A stretch of DNA of 64,000 nucleotides from Comamonas flocculans (GCF_007954405.1 NZ_CP042344.1:1798001-1862000), one strand, 5' to 3'; counted from the first letter of the stretch, positions 36,711-46,633 are shown. Notes: generated from the sequence alone by a model not told the origin. Translations and numbers: made by a program.

Positions 36711-37673
36711 ATGACGCTGACCGAACTCAAATACATCGTGGCCGTGGCGCGCGAGCGCCACTTTGGCCGCGCCGCCGAGGCCTGCTTCGTGGCCCAGCCG
36801 ACGCTGTCGGTTGGCATCAAGAAGCTGGAAAAAGAGCTGGAGGTGAAGATCTTCGAGCGCAGCGCCGCCGACGTCACGCTCACCGCGCTGGGCGAGGAGA
36901 TCGTGCGCCAGGCCCAGAGCGTGCTGGAGCAGGCCGCTGCCATCCACGAGATCGCCAAGCGCGGCAAGGACCCGCTGGCCGGCGCGCTGACCCTGGGCAT
37001 CATCTACACCATAGGCCCCTACCTGCTGCCCCAGCTGGTGCACCAGTCGATCCGGCGCACGCCGCAGATGCCCTTGATGCTGCAGGAAAACTTCACCGTG
37101 CGCCTGCTGGAGATGCTGCGCACCGGCGAGATCGACTGCGCCATCCTGGCCGAGCCCTTCCCGGACACCGGCCTGGCGCTGGCGCCGCTGTACGACGAAC
37201 CCTTCCTGGCGGCGGTGCCCGCGTCCCACCGCTTTGCGCGCCAGGCGGCGGTGTCGGCGCTGGAGCTCAAGAACGAAACCATGCTGCTGCTGGGCACGGG
37301 CCACTGCTTTCGCGACCACGTGCTGCAGGTTTGCCCCGAGTTCGCGCGCTTTGCCACCAATGCCGAGGGCATACGCCGCACCTTCGAGGGTTCCTCGCTC
37401 GAAACCATCAAGCACATGGTGGCCGCCGGCATGGGCGTGACGCTGGTGCCGCGCCTGGCCGTGCCCCAGGAGGCGCTCTCGCCCGTGCGCCGGCGCCGCT
37501 CGGACGAGCCCTCCATCCGCTACCTGCCGCTGGAAGACGCGCCGGGCGTGCCGGTACCGAGCCGCCGCGTGGTGCTGGCCTGGCGGCGCAGCTTCACGCG
37601 CTACGAGGCGATCGCCGCGCTGCGCAATTCCATCTACGCCTGCAAGCTGCCAGGGGTGCGCATGCTCACCTGA
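36711..37673 (+). CDS. oxyR: Hydrogen peroxide sensor-regulator OxyR (LysR family)
   Basis: The 320-residue LysR-type regulator opens [20 protein letters not shown] with the winged helix ([20 protein letters not shown]). In the regulatory domain Cys199 and Cys208 ([12 protein letters not shown]) fall at the same numbers and spacing as the redox pair of E. coli OxyR. They form a disulphide on peroxide exposure. TGHC and the downstream [18 protein letters not shown] also match. The ATG at 36711 gives the family length. A well-matched OxyR-type site lies just after its stop codon, in front of dps. Confidence 0.95.
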   Translation: MTLTELKYIVAVARERHFGRAAEACFVAQPTLSVGIKKLEKELEVKIFERSAADVTLTALGEEIVRQAQSVLEQAAAIHEIAKRGKDPLAGALTLGIIYTIGPYLLPQLVHQSIRRTPQMPLMLQENFTVRLLEMLRTGEIDCAILAEPFPDTGLALAPLYDEPFLAAVPASHRFARQAAVSALELKNETMLLLGTGHCFRDHVLQVCPEFARFATNAEGIRRTFEGSSLETIKHMVAAGMGVTLVPRLAVPQEALSPVRRRRSDEPSIRYLPLEDAPGVPVPSRRVVLAWRRSFTRYEAIAALRNSIYACKLPGVRMLT

Positions 37674-37708
37674 AGCGCATGGCTATCCGGGCGATAGTCA
37701 GAAACCAT
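37672..37708 (+). promoter_or_regulatory. OxyR-type binding site upstream of dps
   Basis: The centre CTAT-N7-ATAG (37683-37697) matches the middle of the OxyR consensus exactly. The outer half-sites keep AG at the left and CCAT at the right. It lies 10 bp upstream of the dps -35 element. Confidence 0.6.
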
Positions 37709-37718
37709 GGGCGAACCC

Positions 37719-37746
37719 TTGAAAAATCGGCGCTTGCTGCTATCGT
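37719..37746 (+). promoter_or_regulatory. dps promoter
   Basis: TTGAAA (37719-37724), a 16-bp spacer and TATCGT (37741-37746) form a plausible sigma70 promoter. It lies between the OxyR-type site and the dps ribosome site. The predicted RNA start is near 37753. Confidence 0.55.
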
Positions 37747-37786
37747 CTTCGGCAAGTCGTTTCACCTCAAGCAAGGAGCAGTCCAC

Positions 37787-38314
37787 ATGGCCAAGACGCC
37801 CAACCCCTCATCGCGCACCGCACGCAAGAGCAGCGCCGGCCTGCCGATCAACATCGGCATCAGCGAAAAAGACCGCGCCGCAATCGCCGACGGCCTGTCG
37901 CACCTGCTGGCCGACACCTACACGCTGTACCTGACCACGCACAACTTCCACTGGAACGTCACCGGCCCGATGTTCAACACCCTGCACCTGATGTTCATGG
38001 AGCAGTACACCGAGCTGTGGAACGCGGTGGACCCGATCGCCGAGCGCATCCGCGCCCTGGGCCACGTGGCGCCGGGCTCCTACGCCGCGTTCGGCAAGCT
38101 GTCTTCGCTGCCGGACGCGCCGGCTGCCCCGCCCAAGGCGCTGGAGATGGTGCGCATCCTCGTCGAAGGCCATGAGGCGGTGGCCCGCACGGCCCGGGGC
38201 ATGCTCGATCTGGTGGACGATGCCAACGATGAGCCCACCACCGACCTGCTCACCCAGCGCCTGACGGTGCATGAGCAGACGGCGTGGATGCTGCGCGCGC
38301 TGCTGCAGGAGTGA
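37787..38314 (+). CDS. dps: Dps/ferritin-like DNA-binding protein
   Basis: The 175-residue protein has the Dps signature [20 protein letters not shown], with the His and downstream acidic residues of the inter-subunit ferroxidase site. A basic N-terminal tail ([18 protein letters not shown]) is suited to DNA binding. Dps forms dodecamers that store iron and protect DNA from peroxide. AAGGAG lies 9 bp upstream. A longer frame runs in from oxyR but is not coding. The gene sits directly behind oxyR with an OxyR-type site and promoter between, so induction by peroxide is likely. Confidence 0.95.
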   Translation: MAKTPNPSSRTARKSSAGLPINIGISEKDRAAIADGLSHLLADTYTLYLTTHNFHWNVTGPMFNTLHLMFMEQYTELWNAVDPIAERIRALGHVAPGSYAAFGKLSSLPDAPAAPPKALEMVRILVEGHEAVARTARGMLDLVDDANDEPTTDLLTQRLTVHEQTAWMLRALLQE

Positions 38315-38369
38315 GCGCGCGCCCTGCTGCGCATGCAGCCGGCGCGGCTTTTGCGGACAATTTCGCCCC

Positions 38370-39263
38370 ATGACCGATTCCGCGCTGCCCCTGCCCGCCC
38401 GTGCGCCCCGCACGCGGCTGGCGCTCTACCTCGATCTGATCCGCTTCAACCGCCCGGCCGGCTGGCTGGTGCTGCTGTGGCCGACGCTGGTGGCGCTGTG
38501 GGTGGCGGCGGGCGGTTTTCCGGGCTGGCACCTGCTGGCGGTCTTCGTGGCCGGCACCATCCTCACGCGCTCGGCCGGCTGCGTGATCAACGACATCGCC
38601 GACCGAGAGTTCGACCGCCACGTCCAGCGCACGCGCCACCGCCCGCTGACCACCGGCGAGCTGCCGGTGGCCGAGGCCGGCATGGTCGGCGTCGTGCTCA
38701 CGCTGCTGGCGCTGGCGCTGGTGCTCACCACGCGCCGGGAGGCCGTGGCCTGGGCGGCGGTCGGCGTGGCGGTGGCGGTGGTCTATCCCTTCACCAAGCG
38801 CTTTCTTTCAGTGCCGCAGGCGGTGCTGGGCGTGGCCTTCAGCTTCGGCATCGTCATCGGCTTTGCGGCGGTGACGGGCGGCGTGCCCGCCCTGGCCTGG
38901 CTGCTGCTGCTGGCCAACATGGGCATGGTGCTGGGCTACGACACCGAATACGCCATGGTGGACCGCGACGACGACCTGAAGATAGGCATCAAGACCTCGG
39001 CCATCACCTTCGGCCGCTGGGACGTGGCCTGCGTCATCGGCTTTTACAGCGCCTGCCTGCTGCTCACCGCCTGGCTGCTCGCGTCCCTGGGCCTGGGCTG
39101 GCCCTTCTGGCTGGGCTGGCTGGCGGCGGCCGCGCAGGTGCTCTGGCACTACACGCTGATCCGCCGGCGCGAGCGCGCCGGCTGCTTCACCGCCTTCAGC
39201 CAGAGCCACTGGATGGGGGCCTGCCTGTTTGCCGGGGTGGCGCTTGGGTTTGCGCTGGCTTGA
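38370..39263 (+). CDS. ubiA: 4-hydroxybenzoate polyprenyltransferase
   Basis: The 297-residue membrane protein has about eight transmembrane helices. It carries the two Asp-rich motifs of UbiA prenyltransferases: [20 protein letters not shown] and [20 protein letters not shown]. These bind Mg and the polyprenyl diphosphate. It prenylates 4-hydroxybenzoate in ubiquinone synthesis. I chose the ATG at 38370 because the family starts shortly before the first helix and the longer frame overlaps dps. It is convergent with proC over a 188-bp gap. Confidence 0.96.
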   Translation: MTDSALPLPARAPRTRLALYLDLIRFNRPAGWLVLLWPTLVALWVAAGGFPGWHLLAVFVAGTILTRSAGCVINDIADREFDRHVQRTRHRPLTTGELPVAEAGMVGVVLTLLALALVLTTRREAVAWAAVGVAVAVVYPFTKRFLSVPQAVLGVAFSFGIVIGFAAVTGGVPALAWLLLLANMGMVLGYDTEYAMVDRDDDLKIGIKTSAITFGRWDVACVIGFYSACLLLTAWLLASLGLGWPFWLGWLAAAAQVLWHYTLIRRRERAGCFTAFSQSHWMGACLFAGVALGFALA

Positions 39264-39400
39264 GCGGCAATGGCCTTGCAAGCTCCTGGCCTCCTGTGCG
39301 CAAGGACGAACAACGCCACATGGTGCACCGAGCATGGCGCTGGCGAATGCAGAGCGCTGCCACCCAACAGGTACCTCACGCCGAAGCCGACAAACTCTAG

Positions 39401-39420
39401 GTCAACGACGCCTTGTTGAC
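39401..39420. other. Inverted repeat in the ubiA-proC gap
   Basis: GTCAAC and GTTGAC are separated by 8 bp, with a further TCAAC just to the right. It might be a small regulator site or a weak stem. No other feature is seen in the 188-bp gap, and no clear terminator for either gene. Confidence 0.3.
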
Positions 39421-39451
39421 ACCAGCAAGCGGTCAACTGCCGTTTTCAGGC

Positions 39452-40288
39452 TCAGTCTTTCCCGAATTCCGCGGCCAGCTCCCCGGCCCTTGCCTGCGCT
39501 GCCTTGAGCGCCGCGATGAAGTGCTCGCCCACCTGCTGCTGCTGCAGGTGCGTGATGGCCGCATGCGTGGTGCCGCCCTGGCTGGTCACGCGCGCGCGCA
39601 GCTCGGCGGGGCTTTCGTCGGAGCGCCGTGCCAATTCGGTGGCACCGCTGAAGGTGGCCAGGGCCAGGTCGCGGGCCTGCTCGGCCGTCAGGCCCATGGC
39701 TTCTCCGGCCTGGGTCATGGCTTCCAGAAAGAAGAACACGTAGGCCGGGCCGGAGCCGGAGAGTGCCGTCACCGCGTCCAGTTGCGCCTCGGTCTGCACC
39801 CAGAGGAACCGCCCGGTGGTGGCCATCACGCGCTCGATCAGGGCCTTGTCGGCAGCGCCCGCCTCGGGCCGGGCAAACAGGCCGCTGATGCCCTGGCCTA
39901 TCAGCGCCGGGGTGTTGGGCATGGCGCGCACGATGCGCCCGGTGCTCAGCCAGCGCGCGATGCTGCCGGTGGGGATGCCGGCGGCCACGCTCAGGTGCAG
40001 GGCCGCGCCCACGTGCGGCGCAACCGGCTCGGCGGCGCTGCGAAAGGCCTGGGGCTTGACCGCCCAGACCACCAGGTCGGCATGCGCCAGCGCCGGCGCC
40101 ACGGCCAGCGCGTCGGGCGCGGCCTGCAGGCCGTGGCGCTGGTGCAGCGCCGCGCGCGCCGGCTCCGAGGGCTCGACCACCGTCAGCTGCTCTGCCGCCA
40201 GGCCCTGGCCGAGCAGGCCGCCCAGAATCGCGCTGGCCATGTTGCCGCCGCCTATGCAGGCGATCAATGGGGGTTGGGTGCTTGTCAT
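39452..40288 (-). CDS. proC: Pyrroline-5-carboxylate reductase
   Basis: The 278-residue protein opens PLIACIGGGNMASAILGGLL, the NADPH-binding Rossmann loop. It contains AVKPQAF, VRAMPNTPALIGQGISGLFA and the C-terminal ALSGSGPAYVFFFLEAM and VTSQGGTTHAAI, the family signature. It makes the last step of proline synthesis. The ATG at 40288 fits the family; five upstream in-frame codons from an alternative start are not supported. An inverted pair of repeat ends lies just upstream, between proC and glpK. Confidence 0.96.
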   Translation of the reverse strand: MTSTQPPLIACIGGGNMASAILGGLLGQGLAAEQLTVVEPSEPARAALHQRHGLQAAPDALAVAPALAHADLVVWAVKPQAFRSAAEPVAPHVGAALHLSVAAGIPTGSIARWLSTGRIVRAMPNTPALIGQGISGLFARPEAGAADKALIERVMATTGRFLWVQTEAQLDAVTALSGSGPAYVFFFLEAMTQAGEAMGLTAEQARDLALATFSGATELARRSDESPAELRARVTSQGGTTHAAITHLQQQQVGEHFIAALKAAQARAGELAAEFGKD

Positions 40289-40310
40289 GGGAAAGTCTCT
40301 CAAAAAAAGG

Positions 40311-40326
40311 AGCTGATTGCGCTGTA
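40311..40326. repeat. Inverted partial repeat arm, copy G
   Basis: AGCTGATTGCGCTGTA is an imperfect inverted match to the arm at 40370-40386, 43 bp away. It looks like a second, oppositely oriented end of the short repeat family upstream of proC. Confidence 0.45.
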
Positions 40327-40367
40327 TTGGTAAGGTTTCCAGATATTAAGATATCGGAAAATCAATG

Positions 40368-40396
40368 TGTACAAGCGCAAACAGCTATCAAATTGG
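40368..40396. repeat. Short interspersed repeat, copy F (one end)
   Basis: ACAAGCGCAAACAGCTATCA matches the right half of the repeat family. The glpK stop codon (TGA, 40388-40390) lies inside it, so the last residues of GlpK are set by the repeat boundary. Confidence 0.55.
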
Positions 40397-41890
40397 TGGC
40401 TGCAGCCGGGTCTGCGCCACCGCATGCTCCCAGCGCGCCATCAGCTCGGCGGCGCGCCCGGGTGCCATGGTGGGCGTAAAGCACCGTTCCACTTGCCATT
40501 GTGCGGAGAGCTCTTCCAGGTCCGCGTACACGCCCGCCGCCAGTCCGGCCAGGTAGGCCGCGCCCAGCGCGGTGGTTTCCACGCACTGCGGGCGCACCAC
40601 GGGGATGCCCAGCAGATCGGCCTGGAACTGCATCAGCAGGTCGTTCACGCAGGCCCCGCCGTCCACGCGCAGCTCATGCACCGGCTGCCCGCCGGCGGCC
40701 ACGGCATCGCGCCCCATGGCGGCGAGCAGCGCCGCGCTCTGGTAGGCGATGGATTCCAGCGCCGCGCGCGCGATGTGCGCGATGGTGCTGCCGCGCGTCA
40801 GGCCCGTGATGGTGCCGCGCGCATCCGGCGTCCAGTACGGCGCGCCCAGGCCGGTGAAGGCGGGCACGAACATCACGCCGCCCGAGTCGGGCACGCTTTC
40901 GGCCAGTTGCTGCACCTCGCTGCTGGCCTTGATGGCGTGCAGGCCGTCGCGCAGCCACTGCACCACCGCGCCGCCCACGAACACGCTGCCTTCCAGCGCG
41001 TACTGCACCTGCGCCCCCGGCTGCGCCGCCGCGGTGGTGATCAGGCCGTTGGCCGAGGTGCGGAAGTTCTGCCCGGTGTGCATCAGCATGAAGCAGCCCG
41101 TGCCATAGGTGTTCTTGGCCATGCCGGCATGAAAGCAGGCCTGGCCAAAGAGTGCCGACTGCTGGTCGCCCGCCACACCGCCGATCAGCACCGGTGCGCC
41201 CAGCAGGTCGGCGCTGGTGTGGCCGAAGGTGCCGCTGGAAGGCAGCACCTCGGGCAGCACGCTGCGCGGGATCTCCAGCCAGTCCAGCAGCTCCTGGTCC
41301 CATTCGTTGGTGTGCACGTTCAGCAGCATGGTGCGGCTGGCATTGCTCACGTCCGTCACATGACGCTGTCCGCCGCTCAGCTGCCAGATCAGCCAGCTGT
41401 CCACGGTGCCAAAGGCCAGCTCGCCGCGCTCCGCCGCCTGCTTGGCGCCGGGGACCTCGTCGAGCAGCCAGCGTAGCTTGGTGGCGGAAAAATACGCGTC
41501 GATGCGCAGGCCCGTCTTGTGCGCGATGCGCTCGTCCAGGCCGCGCGCGCGCAGCTGCTGGCACAGCGGCTCGGTGCGCCGGTCCTGCCAGACAATCGCA
41601 TGGTGCAGCGGCCGGCCGGTGCGCCGGTTCCAGAGCACCGTGGTCTCGCGCTGGTTGGTAATGCCTATGGCCGCCAGCTGCGCGGGCTGCACGCCGGCCT
41701 GCTCGAGCGCCTGCACCATGGTGCTACGCTGGTCTTGCCAGATCGTGAGTGCATCGTGCTCGACCCAGCCGGGGTGGGGGTAGATTTGCGGCAATTCACG
41801 CTGCGCCAGCGCGCAGATGCGCCCCTGGCGGTCAAACACGATGCTGCGCGAACTGGATGTCCCCTGATCGAGGGCGAGCAGATAGGTCAT
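40388..41890 (-). CDS. glpK: Glycerol kinase
   Basis: The 500-residue FGGY-family kinase opens [18 protein letters not shown]. It contains [67 protein letters not shown] and the ATP-site segment [20 protein letters not shown]. It phosphorylates glycerol to glycerol-3-phosphate, the substrate of the divergent glpD. Length is typical. The C-terminus ends at a stop codon inside a repeat copy. The start is only 35 bp from the glpD start, and the first of two direct repeats covers it. Confidence 0.97.
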   Translation of the reverse strand: MTYLLALDQGTSSSRSIVFDRQGRICALAQRELPQIYPHPGWVEHDALTIWQDQRSTMVQALEQAGVQPAQLAAIGITNQRETTVLWNRRTGRPLHHAIVWQDRRTEPLCQQLRARGLDERIAHKTGLRIDAYFSATKLRWLLDEVPGAKQAAERGELAFGTVDSWLIWQLSGGQRHVTDVSNASRTMLLNVHTNEWDQELLDWLEIPRSVLPEVLPSSGTFGHTSADLLGAPVLIGGVAGDQQSALFGQACFHAGMAKNTYGTGCFMLMHTGQNFRTSANGLITTAAAQPGAQVQYALEGSVFVGGAVVQWLRDGLHAIKASSEVQQLAESVPDSGGVMFVPAFTGLGAPYWTPDARGTITGLTRGSTIAHIARAALESIAYQSAALLAAMGRDAVAAGGQPVHELRVDGGACVNDLLMQFQADLLGIPVVRPQCVETTALGAAYLAGLAAGVYADLEELSAQWQVERCFTPTMAPGRAAELMARWEHAVAQTRLQPPI

Positions 41891-41909
41891 GGCGTGCGAG
41901 GATAGGTCA
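41881..41909. promoter_or_regulatory. Direct repeat in the glpK-glpD divergent gap
   Basis: GATAGGTCA occurs at 41881-41889 and 41901-41909, 20 bp apart (two helical turns). The first copy overlaps the glpK start codon. This could be a regulator site or a chance duplication. The whole gap between the start codons is only 35 bp, so promoters must overlap coding sequence. Confidence 0.35.
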
Positions 41910-41925
41910 AGCAGGCGACAAGCAT

Positions 41926-43533
41926 ATGAAATCCACACAGACGACAGCCACATCGGAGGCGGCCCCGGCCGATCGGCAGCAGTTGCTGGCACGGCTGCAG
42001 CAGGCGCCCACCTGGGACCTGCTCGTCATCGGCGGCGGCGCCACCGGCCTGGGCGTGGCGCTGGATGCGGCGGCGCGCGGCTTTTCCACCGTTGTGCTGG
42101 AGGCGCACGACTTCGCCAAAGGCACGTCCTCGCGCGCCACCAAGCTGGCGCACGGCGGTGTGCGCTATCTCGCCCAGGGCAACATCTCGCTGGTGCACGA
42201 AGCGCTGCACGAGCGCACCACGCTGCTGCGCAACGCGCCGCATCTGGCGCAGCCGCTGGGCTTCGTCATGCCGTCCTACCACCTGTGGGAGACGCCGTTC
42301 TACGGCACGGGCCTGAAGATGTACGACGTGCTCGCGGGGCGCGCCGGGCTCGGCCCCACCGAATTTCTCTCGCGCATGGGGGCGCTGCGCAAGCTGCCCG
42401 GCCTGCGCGCCGAGGGCCTGAAGGGCGGCGTCGCCTACTGGGACGGACAGTTCGACGACGCCCGCCTGGCGCTGGCCCTGGCGCGCACCGCCGCCGCGCG
42501 CGGCGCGCTGGTGCTCAACTACTGCCCGGTGCGCGCATTGCGGCACGAAGGCGGCCGGCTTGCCGCCGTGGCCTGTGAAGACGCCGAAACCGGGCGGCAG
42601 TTCGAAGTCCGGGCGCGCGCCGTGGTCAACGCCACCGGCGTCTGGGTCGATGAGGTGCGCGCCATGGACGCGCACGCCCAGGCCGCCCGGCACGCCCCGC
42701 TGGTCGTGCCCAGCCAGGGCGTGCACATCGTCGTCGACCAGGACTTCCTGCCCGGCCCGCATGCGCTGCTGGTGCCCAAGACCGCCGACGGGCGGGTGCT
42801 GTTTGCCGTGCCCTGGCTGGGCAAGCTGCTGATAGGCACCACCGACACCGAGCGCGAACATGCGGCGCTGGAGCCGCGCGCGCTGCCCGAAGAGGTCGCC
42901 TTCCTGCTGCGCGAGTCCGCCCGCTACCTCGGCCGGGCCCCGCAGCCGCAGGACGTGCGCAGCTGCTGGGCCGGCCTGCGTCCCCTGGTCAAGCCGCGCC
43001 ATTTCTCGGGCGCGCAAACCCGCTCGGTCAGCCGCGAGCACACCGTGCTCGTCGAGCCCGGCGGCCTGGTGAGCGTCACCGGCGGCAAGTGGACGACCTA
43101 CCGCGCCATGGCCGAAGACGTGCTGGACAAATGCATGCAGCACGGCCTGCTCGACACGCGCCCGGGCGGCGTCACGCGCGAGCTGGCGCTGGTGGGCGCG
43201 ATGCAAGGCGCCAGCGCCCACGCGCTGAGCGAGCCGCCGGGCCTGCATCTGTACGGCAGCGAAGCACCCAGCGTCCAGGCGCTGCCCGGGGCAGAGCACT
43301 GGCTTGCGCCGGGTTTGAGCGAAGCCATGGTGCGCTTTGCCGCGCGCCACGAATATGCGCGCAGCGTCGAGGACGTGCTCGCGCGGCGCAGCCGCATGCT
43401 GTTCCTCGACGCGCGCCTGGCGGGCGGGCTGGCGCCGGCGGTGGCGGCCATCCTGGGGGAAGAGCTGGGCCGACCGGTGCCGGTGGACGACTTCCTCGCG
43501 CTGGCGCGCGGCTATGCACGGTTGCCCGCCTGA
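41926..43533 (+). CDS. glpD: Aerobic glycerol-3-phosphate dehydrogenase
   Basis: The 535-residue flavoenzyme has the FAD-binding loop [42 protein letters not shown] is a strong GlpD signature. [15 protein letters not shown] [29 protein letters not shown] and [16 protein letters not shown] are further family motifs. It oxidises glycerol-3-phosphate to dihydroxyacetone phosphate at the membrane and passes electrons to ubiquinone. It pairs functionally with the divergent glpK. The ATG at 41926 is the first after the divergent gap. The rplN operon promoter begins 15 bp after its stop. Confidence 0.97.
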   Translation: MKSTQTTATSEAAPADRQQLLARLQQAPTWDLLVIGGGATGLGVALDAAARGFSTVVLEAHDFAKGTSSRATKLAHGGVRYLAQGNISLVHEALHERTTLLRNAPHLAQPLGFVMPSYHLWETPFYGTGLKMYDVLAGRAGLGPTEFLSRMGALRKLPGLRAEGLKGGVAYWDGQFDDARLALALARTAAARGALVLNYCPVRALRHEGGRLAAVACEDAETGRQFEVRARAVVNATGVWVDEVRAMDAHAQAARHAPLVVPSQGVHIVVDQDFLPGPHALLVPKTADGRVLFAVPWLGKLLIGTTDTEREHAALEPRALPEEVAFLLRESARYLGRAPQPQDVRSCWAGLRPLVKPRHFSGAQTRSVSREHTVLVEPGGLVSVTGGKWTTYRAMAEDVLDKCMQHGLLDTRPGGVTRELALVGAMQGASAHALSEPPGLHLYGSEAPSVQALPGAEHWLAPGLSEAMVRFAARHEYARSVEDVLARRSRMLFLDARLAGGLAPAVAAILGEELGRPVPVDDFLALARGYARLPA

Positions 43534-43548
43534 AAAATCGCAAGTCTC

Positions 43549-43577
43549 TTGCAAGGCCTGCAAAACGCTGCCATAAT
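43549..43577 (+). promoter_or_regulatory. rplN (spc operon) promoter
   Basis: TTGCAA (43549-43554), a 17-bp spacer and CATAAT (43572-43577) form a strong sigma70 promoter. It predicts an RNA start near 43584 and a leader of about 120 nt before rplN. Confidence 0.75.
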
Positions 43578-43585
43578 GCGCGGCT

Positions 43586-43623
43586 TCGTGCCTTTTGCAC
43601 GAGACTTCTTGCCCAGCGGCAAG
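43586..43623 (+). promoter_or_regulatory. Two leader hairpins ahead of rplN
   Basis: TCGTGC-N5-GCACGA (43586-43602) and CTTGCC-CAGC-GGCAAG (43608-43623) follow the predicted RNA start directly. No U tract follows, so they are not intrinsic terminators. They may stabilise the mRNA or bind a ribosomal protein. Confidence 0.45.
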
Positions 43624-43702
43624 CCCAGGCAAAGCCATTTGCCCGGGCGGACGACGGGCCCAAGACTGTCCGGCCGAGCCGGTGCAAGTTGGGAATATTG
43701 CA

Positions 43703-44071
43703 ATGATCCAGACAGAATCTCGTTTAGAGGTTGCCGACAACACCGGCGCCAAGACCGTGCAGTGCATCAAGGTGCTGGGCGGCTCCAAGCGCCGCTATGC
43801 CAGCGTCGGTGACATCATCAAGGTGAGCGTCAAAGAAGCCGCTCCGCGTGGCCGCGTCAAAAAGGGCGAGGTCTACAGCGCGGTGGTGGTGCGCACCGCC
43901 AAGGGCATCCGCCGCAGCGACGGCGCGCTCATCAAGTTCGACGGCAACGCCGCCGTGCTGCTCAACGCCAAGCTGGAGCCCATTGGCACCCGCATCTTCG
44001 GCCCGGTCACGCGCGAGCTGCGCACCGAGCGGTTCATGAAGATCGTGTCGCTCGCTCCCGAAGTGATCTGA
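43703..44071 (+). CDS. rplN: 50S ribosomal protein L14
   Basis: The 122-residue protein opens [20 protein letters not shown] and includes the family signature around [21 protein letters not shown]14 binds 23S rRNA at the 30S interface. Length is standard. It is the first gene of the spc-type operon here. The S10-type genes that often precede it (ending in rpsQ) are absent; glpD lies upstream instead, and a dedicated promoter is visible. Confidence 0.98.
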   Translation: MIQTESRLEVADNTGAKTVQCIKVLGGSKRRYASVGDIIKVSVKEAAPRGRVKKGEVYSAVVVRTAKGIRRSDGALIKFDGNAAVLLNAKLEPIGTRIFGPVTRELRTERFMKIVSLAPEVI

Positions 44072-44083
44072 AAGAGGCCTCCC

Positions 44084-44404
44084 ATGAACAAGATTCGCAA
44101 GGGTGACTCGGTCATCGTCCTGGCCGGGCGCGACAAGGGCAAGCGCGGCACCGTGACGGCGCGCGCCAGCGAGACGCACCTCCTGGTCGAGGGCGTGAAC
44201 CTGGTCAAGAAGCACGTCAAGCCCAATCCGATGAAGGGCACCACGGGTGGCATCGTCGAAAAGGCCATGCCCATCCACCAGTCCAACATCGCCATTTTCA
44301 ACGCCCAGACCGGCAAGGCCGATCGCGTGGGCATCAAGGTGCAGGACGACGGCAAGCGCGTGCGCGTGTACAAGTCCAACGGCGCCGAAATCGCCACCGC
44401 CTGA
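44084..44404 (+). CDS. rplX: 50S ribosomal protein L24
   Basis: The 106-residue protein begins [20 protein letters not shown], a KOW motif, followed by [19 protein letters not shown], conserved in L24. L24 initiates large-subunit assembly by binding the 5' part of 23S rRNA. It starts 12 bp after rplN with an AGAGG-type ribosome site. In E. coli the S8 repressor site lies near the rplX-rplE junction; I cannot confirm an equivalent fold here. Confidence 0.98.
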   Translation: MNKIRKGDSVIVLAGRDKGKRGTVTARASETHLLVEGVNLVKKHVKPNPMKGTTGGIVEKAMPIHQSNIAIFNAQTGKADRVGIKVQDDGKRVRVYKSNGAEIATA

Positions 44405-44415
44405 GGTAAACACAG

Positions 44416-44955
44416 ATGGCACGACTGCAAAAACTCTACCGCGAGAAGATCGCGGGCGAACTCAAGGAAAAGTTCGGCTACAGCTCCGTGATGGAGGTGC
44501 CGCGCCTGAGCAAGATCACGCTGAACATGGGCGTGGGCGAGGCCGTCGCGGACAAGAAGGTGATGGACAACGCCGTGGCGGACCTGGCCAAGATCGCCGG
44601 TCAGAAGCCCGTGGTGACCAAGGCCAAGAAGGCCATCGCGGGCTTCAAGATACGCGAAGGCCAGCCCATCGGCTGCATGGTCACGCTGCGCGGCGTGCGC
44701 ATGTACGAGTTCCTGGACCGCTTCGTCACCGTGGCGCTGCCGCGCGTGCGCGACTTCCGCGGCGTCTCGGGCCGTGCCTTCGACGGCCGTGGCAACTACA
44801 ACATCGGCGTCAAGGAACAGATCATCTTCCCGGAAATCGAGTACGACAAAGTCGATGCGCTGCGTGGTCTGAACGTCAGCATCACCACCACCGCCAAGAC
44901 CGATGCCGAATGCAAGGCGCTGCTGGCGGCGTTCCGTTTCCCCTTCAAGAACTGA
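44416..44955 (+). CDS. rplE: 50S ribosomal protein L5
   Basis: The 179-residue protein contains [40 protein letters not shown] and [20 protein letters not shown], all typical of L5. L5 binds 5S rRNA and contacts the P-site tRNA and S13. It begins 11 bp after rplX and is followed 8 bp later by rpsN. Length equals the family norm. Confidence 0.98.
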   Translation: MARLQKLYREKIAGELKEKFGYSSVMEVPRLSKITLNMGVGEAVADKKVMDNAVADLAKIAGQKPVVTKAKKAIAGFKIREGQPIGCMVTLRGVRMYEFLDRFVTVALPRVRDFRGVSGRAFDGRGNYNIGVKEQIIFPEIEYDKVDALRGLNVSITTTAKTDAECKALLAAFRFPFKN

Positions 44956-44963
44956 GGTAGCGC

Positions 44964-45269
44964 ATGGCCAAGAAAAGTTTGATCGAGCGTGAACGCAAGC
45001 GCGAGAAGCTGGCTGCCAAGTACGCCGCCAAGTACACCGAACTCAAGGCGATTGCCGCCGATGCCAAGCGCAGCACCGAGGAGCGCGACGCTGCGCGCCT
45101 GGCGCTGCAGAAGCTGCCGCGCAACGCCAACCCGACGCGCCAGCGCAACCGCTGCGAGATGACCGGGCGCCCGCGCGGCACCTTCCGCCAGTTCGGCCTG
45201 GGCCGCGCCAAGGTGCGCGAGCTGGCCTTTGCCGGCGACATCCCGGGCGTCATCAAGGCGAGCTGGTAA
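44964..45269 (+). CDS. rpsN: 30S ribosomal protein S14
   Basis: The 101-residue long form of S14 ([20 protein letters not shown]), with [20 protein letters not shown] near the end. Only one cysteine is present, so this is the zinc-free type, unlike the short four-Cys form. S14 sits in the head of the small subunit. It begins 8 bp after rplE, within the operon. Confidence 0.98.
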   Translation: MAKKSLIERERKREKLAAKYAAKYTELKAIAADAKRSTEERDAARLALQKLPRNANPTRQRNRCEMTGRPRGTFRQFGLGRAKVRELAFAGDIPGVIKASW

Positions 45270-45289
45270 GCACAAGCAGGAGTTGAACC

Positions 45290-45685
45290 ATGAGCATGAG
45301 TGATCCCATTGCCGACCTGCTGACCCGCATCCGCAACGCCCAGATGGTCGCCAAGACCACGGTGTCGGCCCCCGCCTCCAAGGTGAAGGTGGCCATCGCC
45401 CAGGTCCTGAAGGACGAGGGCTACATCGAGGATTTCCAGGTCAAGAGCGAAGGCGGCAAGTCCGAGCTGCAGATCGCGCTGAAGTACTACGCCGGTCGTC
45501 CGGTGATCGAGCGCATCGAGCGCGTCAGCCGCCCCGGTCTGCGTGTCTACAAGGGTAGCAGCGCCATCCCGCAGGTCATGAACGGCCTGGGCGTGGCCAT
45601 CGTCACCACGCCCCAGGGCGTGATGACCGACCGCAAGGCGCGCGCCAGCGGCGTGGGCGGCGAAGTGCTGTGCTACGTCGCCTGA
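45290..45685 (+). CDS. rpsH: 30S ribosomal protein S8
   Basis: The 131-residue protein opens [16 protein letters not shown] after MS and ends [19 protein letters not shown], both hallmark S8 segments. [20 protein letters not shown] lies between. S8 binds the central domain of 16S rRNA and, in E. coli, represses the spc operon by binding its mRNA. It starts 20 bp after rpsN with a good AGGAG site. Confidence 0.98.
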   Translation: MSMSDPIADLLTRIRNAQMVAKTTVSAPASKVKVAIAQVLKDEGYIEDFQVKSEGGKSELQIALKYYAGRPVIERIERVSRPGLRVYKGSSAIPQVMNGLGVAIVTTPQGVMTDRKARASGVGGEVLCYVA

Positions 45686-45707
45686 CGCGCAAAGGAGAAA
45701 TACCGCA

Positions 45708-46241
45708 ATGTCTCGCGTAGCCAAAGCACAAATTGCCATTCCTTCGGGGGTGGATGTTTCCATTACTGCCGACCACATCCAGGTCAAGGGTTCGGGCGGC
45801 ACGCTGTCCGTGCCGCAGAACGCCCTGGTCAAGGTGGCCAGCGACGGCGGCAAGCTCAGCTTCTCGCCGACCGACGAAAGCCGCGAAGCCAATGCCCTGA
45901 GCGGGACCGTGCGCCAACTGGTCAACAACATGGTGGTCGGCGTCAGCCGTGGCTTCGAGAAGAAGCTCACGCTCATCGGCGTGGGCTTCAAGGCGACGGC
46001 CTCGGGCAACAAGCTCAATCTGAGCGTGGGCTATTCCCACCCCGTGGACTTCGTGATGCCCGCCGGCATCAGCGTGGCCTGCCCGACGCCGACCGAGGTC
46101 GTGCTCAAGGGCGCCGACCGCCAGGTGGTGGGCCAGCTGGCCGCCGAGATCCGCGCCGTGCGTCCGCCCGAGCCCTACAAGGGCAAGGGCATCCGCTATG
46201 CGGACGAGACGGTCGTGATCAAAGAGACCAAGAAGAAGTAA
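45708..46241 (+). CDS. rplF: 50S ribosomal protein L6
   Basis: The 177-residue protein contains two related L6 repeats. The first includes [20 protein letters not shown]; the second ends with the signature [21 protein letters not shown]6 lies near the factor-binding site of the large subunit. It begins 22 bp after rpsH and ends 14 bp before rplR. Length is standard. Confidence 0.98.
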   Translation: MSRVAKAQIAIPSGVDVSITADHIQVKGSGGTLSVPQNALVKVASDGGKLSFSPTDESREANALSGTVRQLVNNMVVGVSRGFEKKLTLIGVGFKATASGNKLNLSVGYSHPVDFVMPAGISVACPTPTEVVLKGADRQVVGQLAAEIRAVRPPEPYKGKGIRYADETVVIKETKKK

Positions 46242-46255
46242 GGAGCTGCACCATC

Positions 46256-46621
46256 ATGCTAGACAAGAAACAGCAGCGTCAGCGCCGTGCCCGCCAGACC
46301 CGCATCCGCATTGCCCAGCAGGGCGCGGTGCGCCTGACCGTGCATCGCACCAACCTGAACATCTACGCCACCGTGATCTCCGGCTGCGGCACCAAGGTGC
46401 TGGCCAGTGCGTCCAGCGCCGAAAAGGAAGTGCGCGAAGCCCTGGGCGGCCAAGGCAAGGGCGGCAATGCGGCCGCGGCCTCGGTCGTCGGCAAGCGCAT
46501 TGCCGAAAAGGCCAGGGCGGCGGGTGTCGAAAAAGTGGCGTTTGACCGCGCCGGTTATGCCTACCACGGCCGGGTCAAGGCCCTGGCGGAAGCAGCCCGT
46601 GAAGCGGGTCTGCAGTTCTGA
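46256..46621 (+). CDS. rplR: 50S ribosomal protein L18
   Basis: The 121-residue protein has a basic N-terminus ([19 protein letters not shown]) and the C-terminal [20 protein letters not shown], diagnostic of L18. L18 binds 5S rRNA together with L5 and L25. It starts 14 bp after rplF and ends 12 bp before rpsE. No unusual feature is seen. Confidence 0.98.
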   Translation: MLDKKQQRQRRARQTRIRIAQQGAVRLTVHRTNLNIYATVISGCGTKVLASASSAEKEVREALGGQGKGGNAAAASVVGKRIAEKARAAGVEKVAFDRAGYAYHGRVKALAEAAREAGLQF

Positions 46622-46633
46622 GCGGAGCGGAAA

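Noticed and set aside
34554..37415. Long minus-strand frame (about 953 codons) opposite recG and oxyR
   Set aside because: recG and oxyR have full sets of family motifs on the plus strand; the antisense product is compositionally biased and motif-free.
37715..37745. GCGCTTGCTGCTATC near the dps promoter as another repeat copy
   Set aside because: The match is short and lacks the central hairpin; the promoter reading explains it better.
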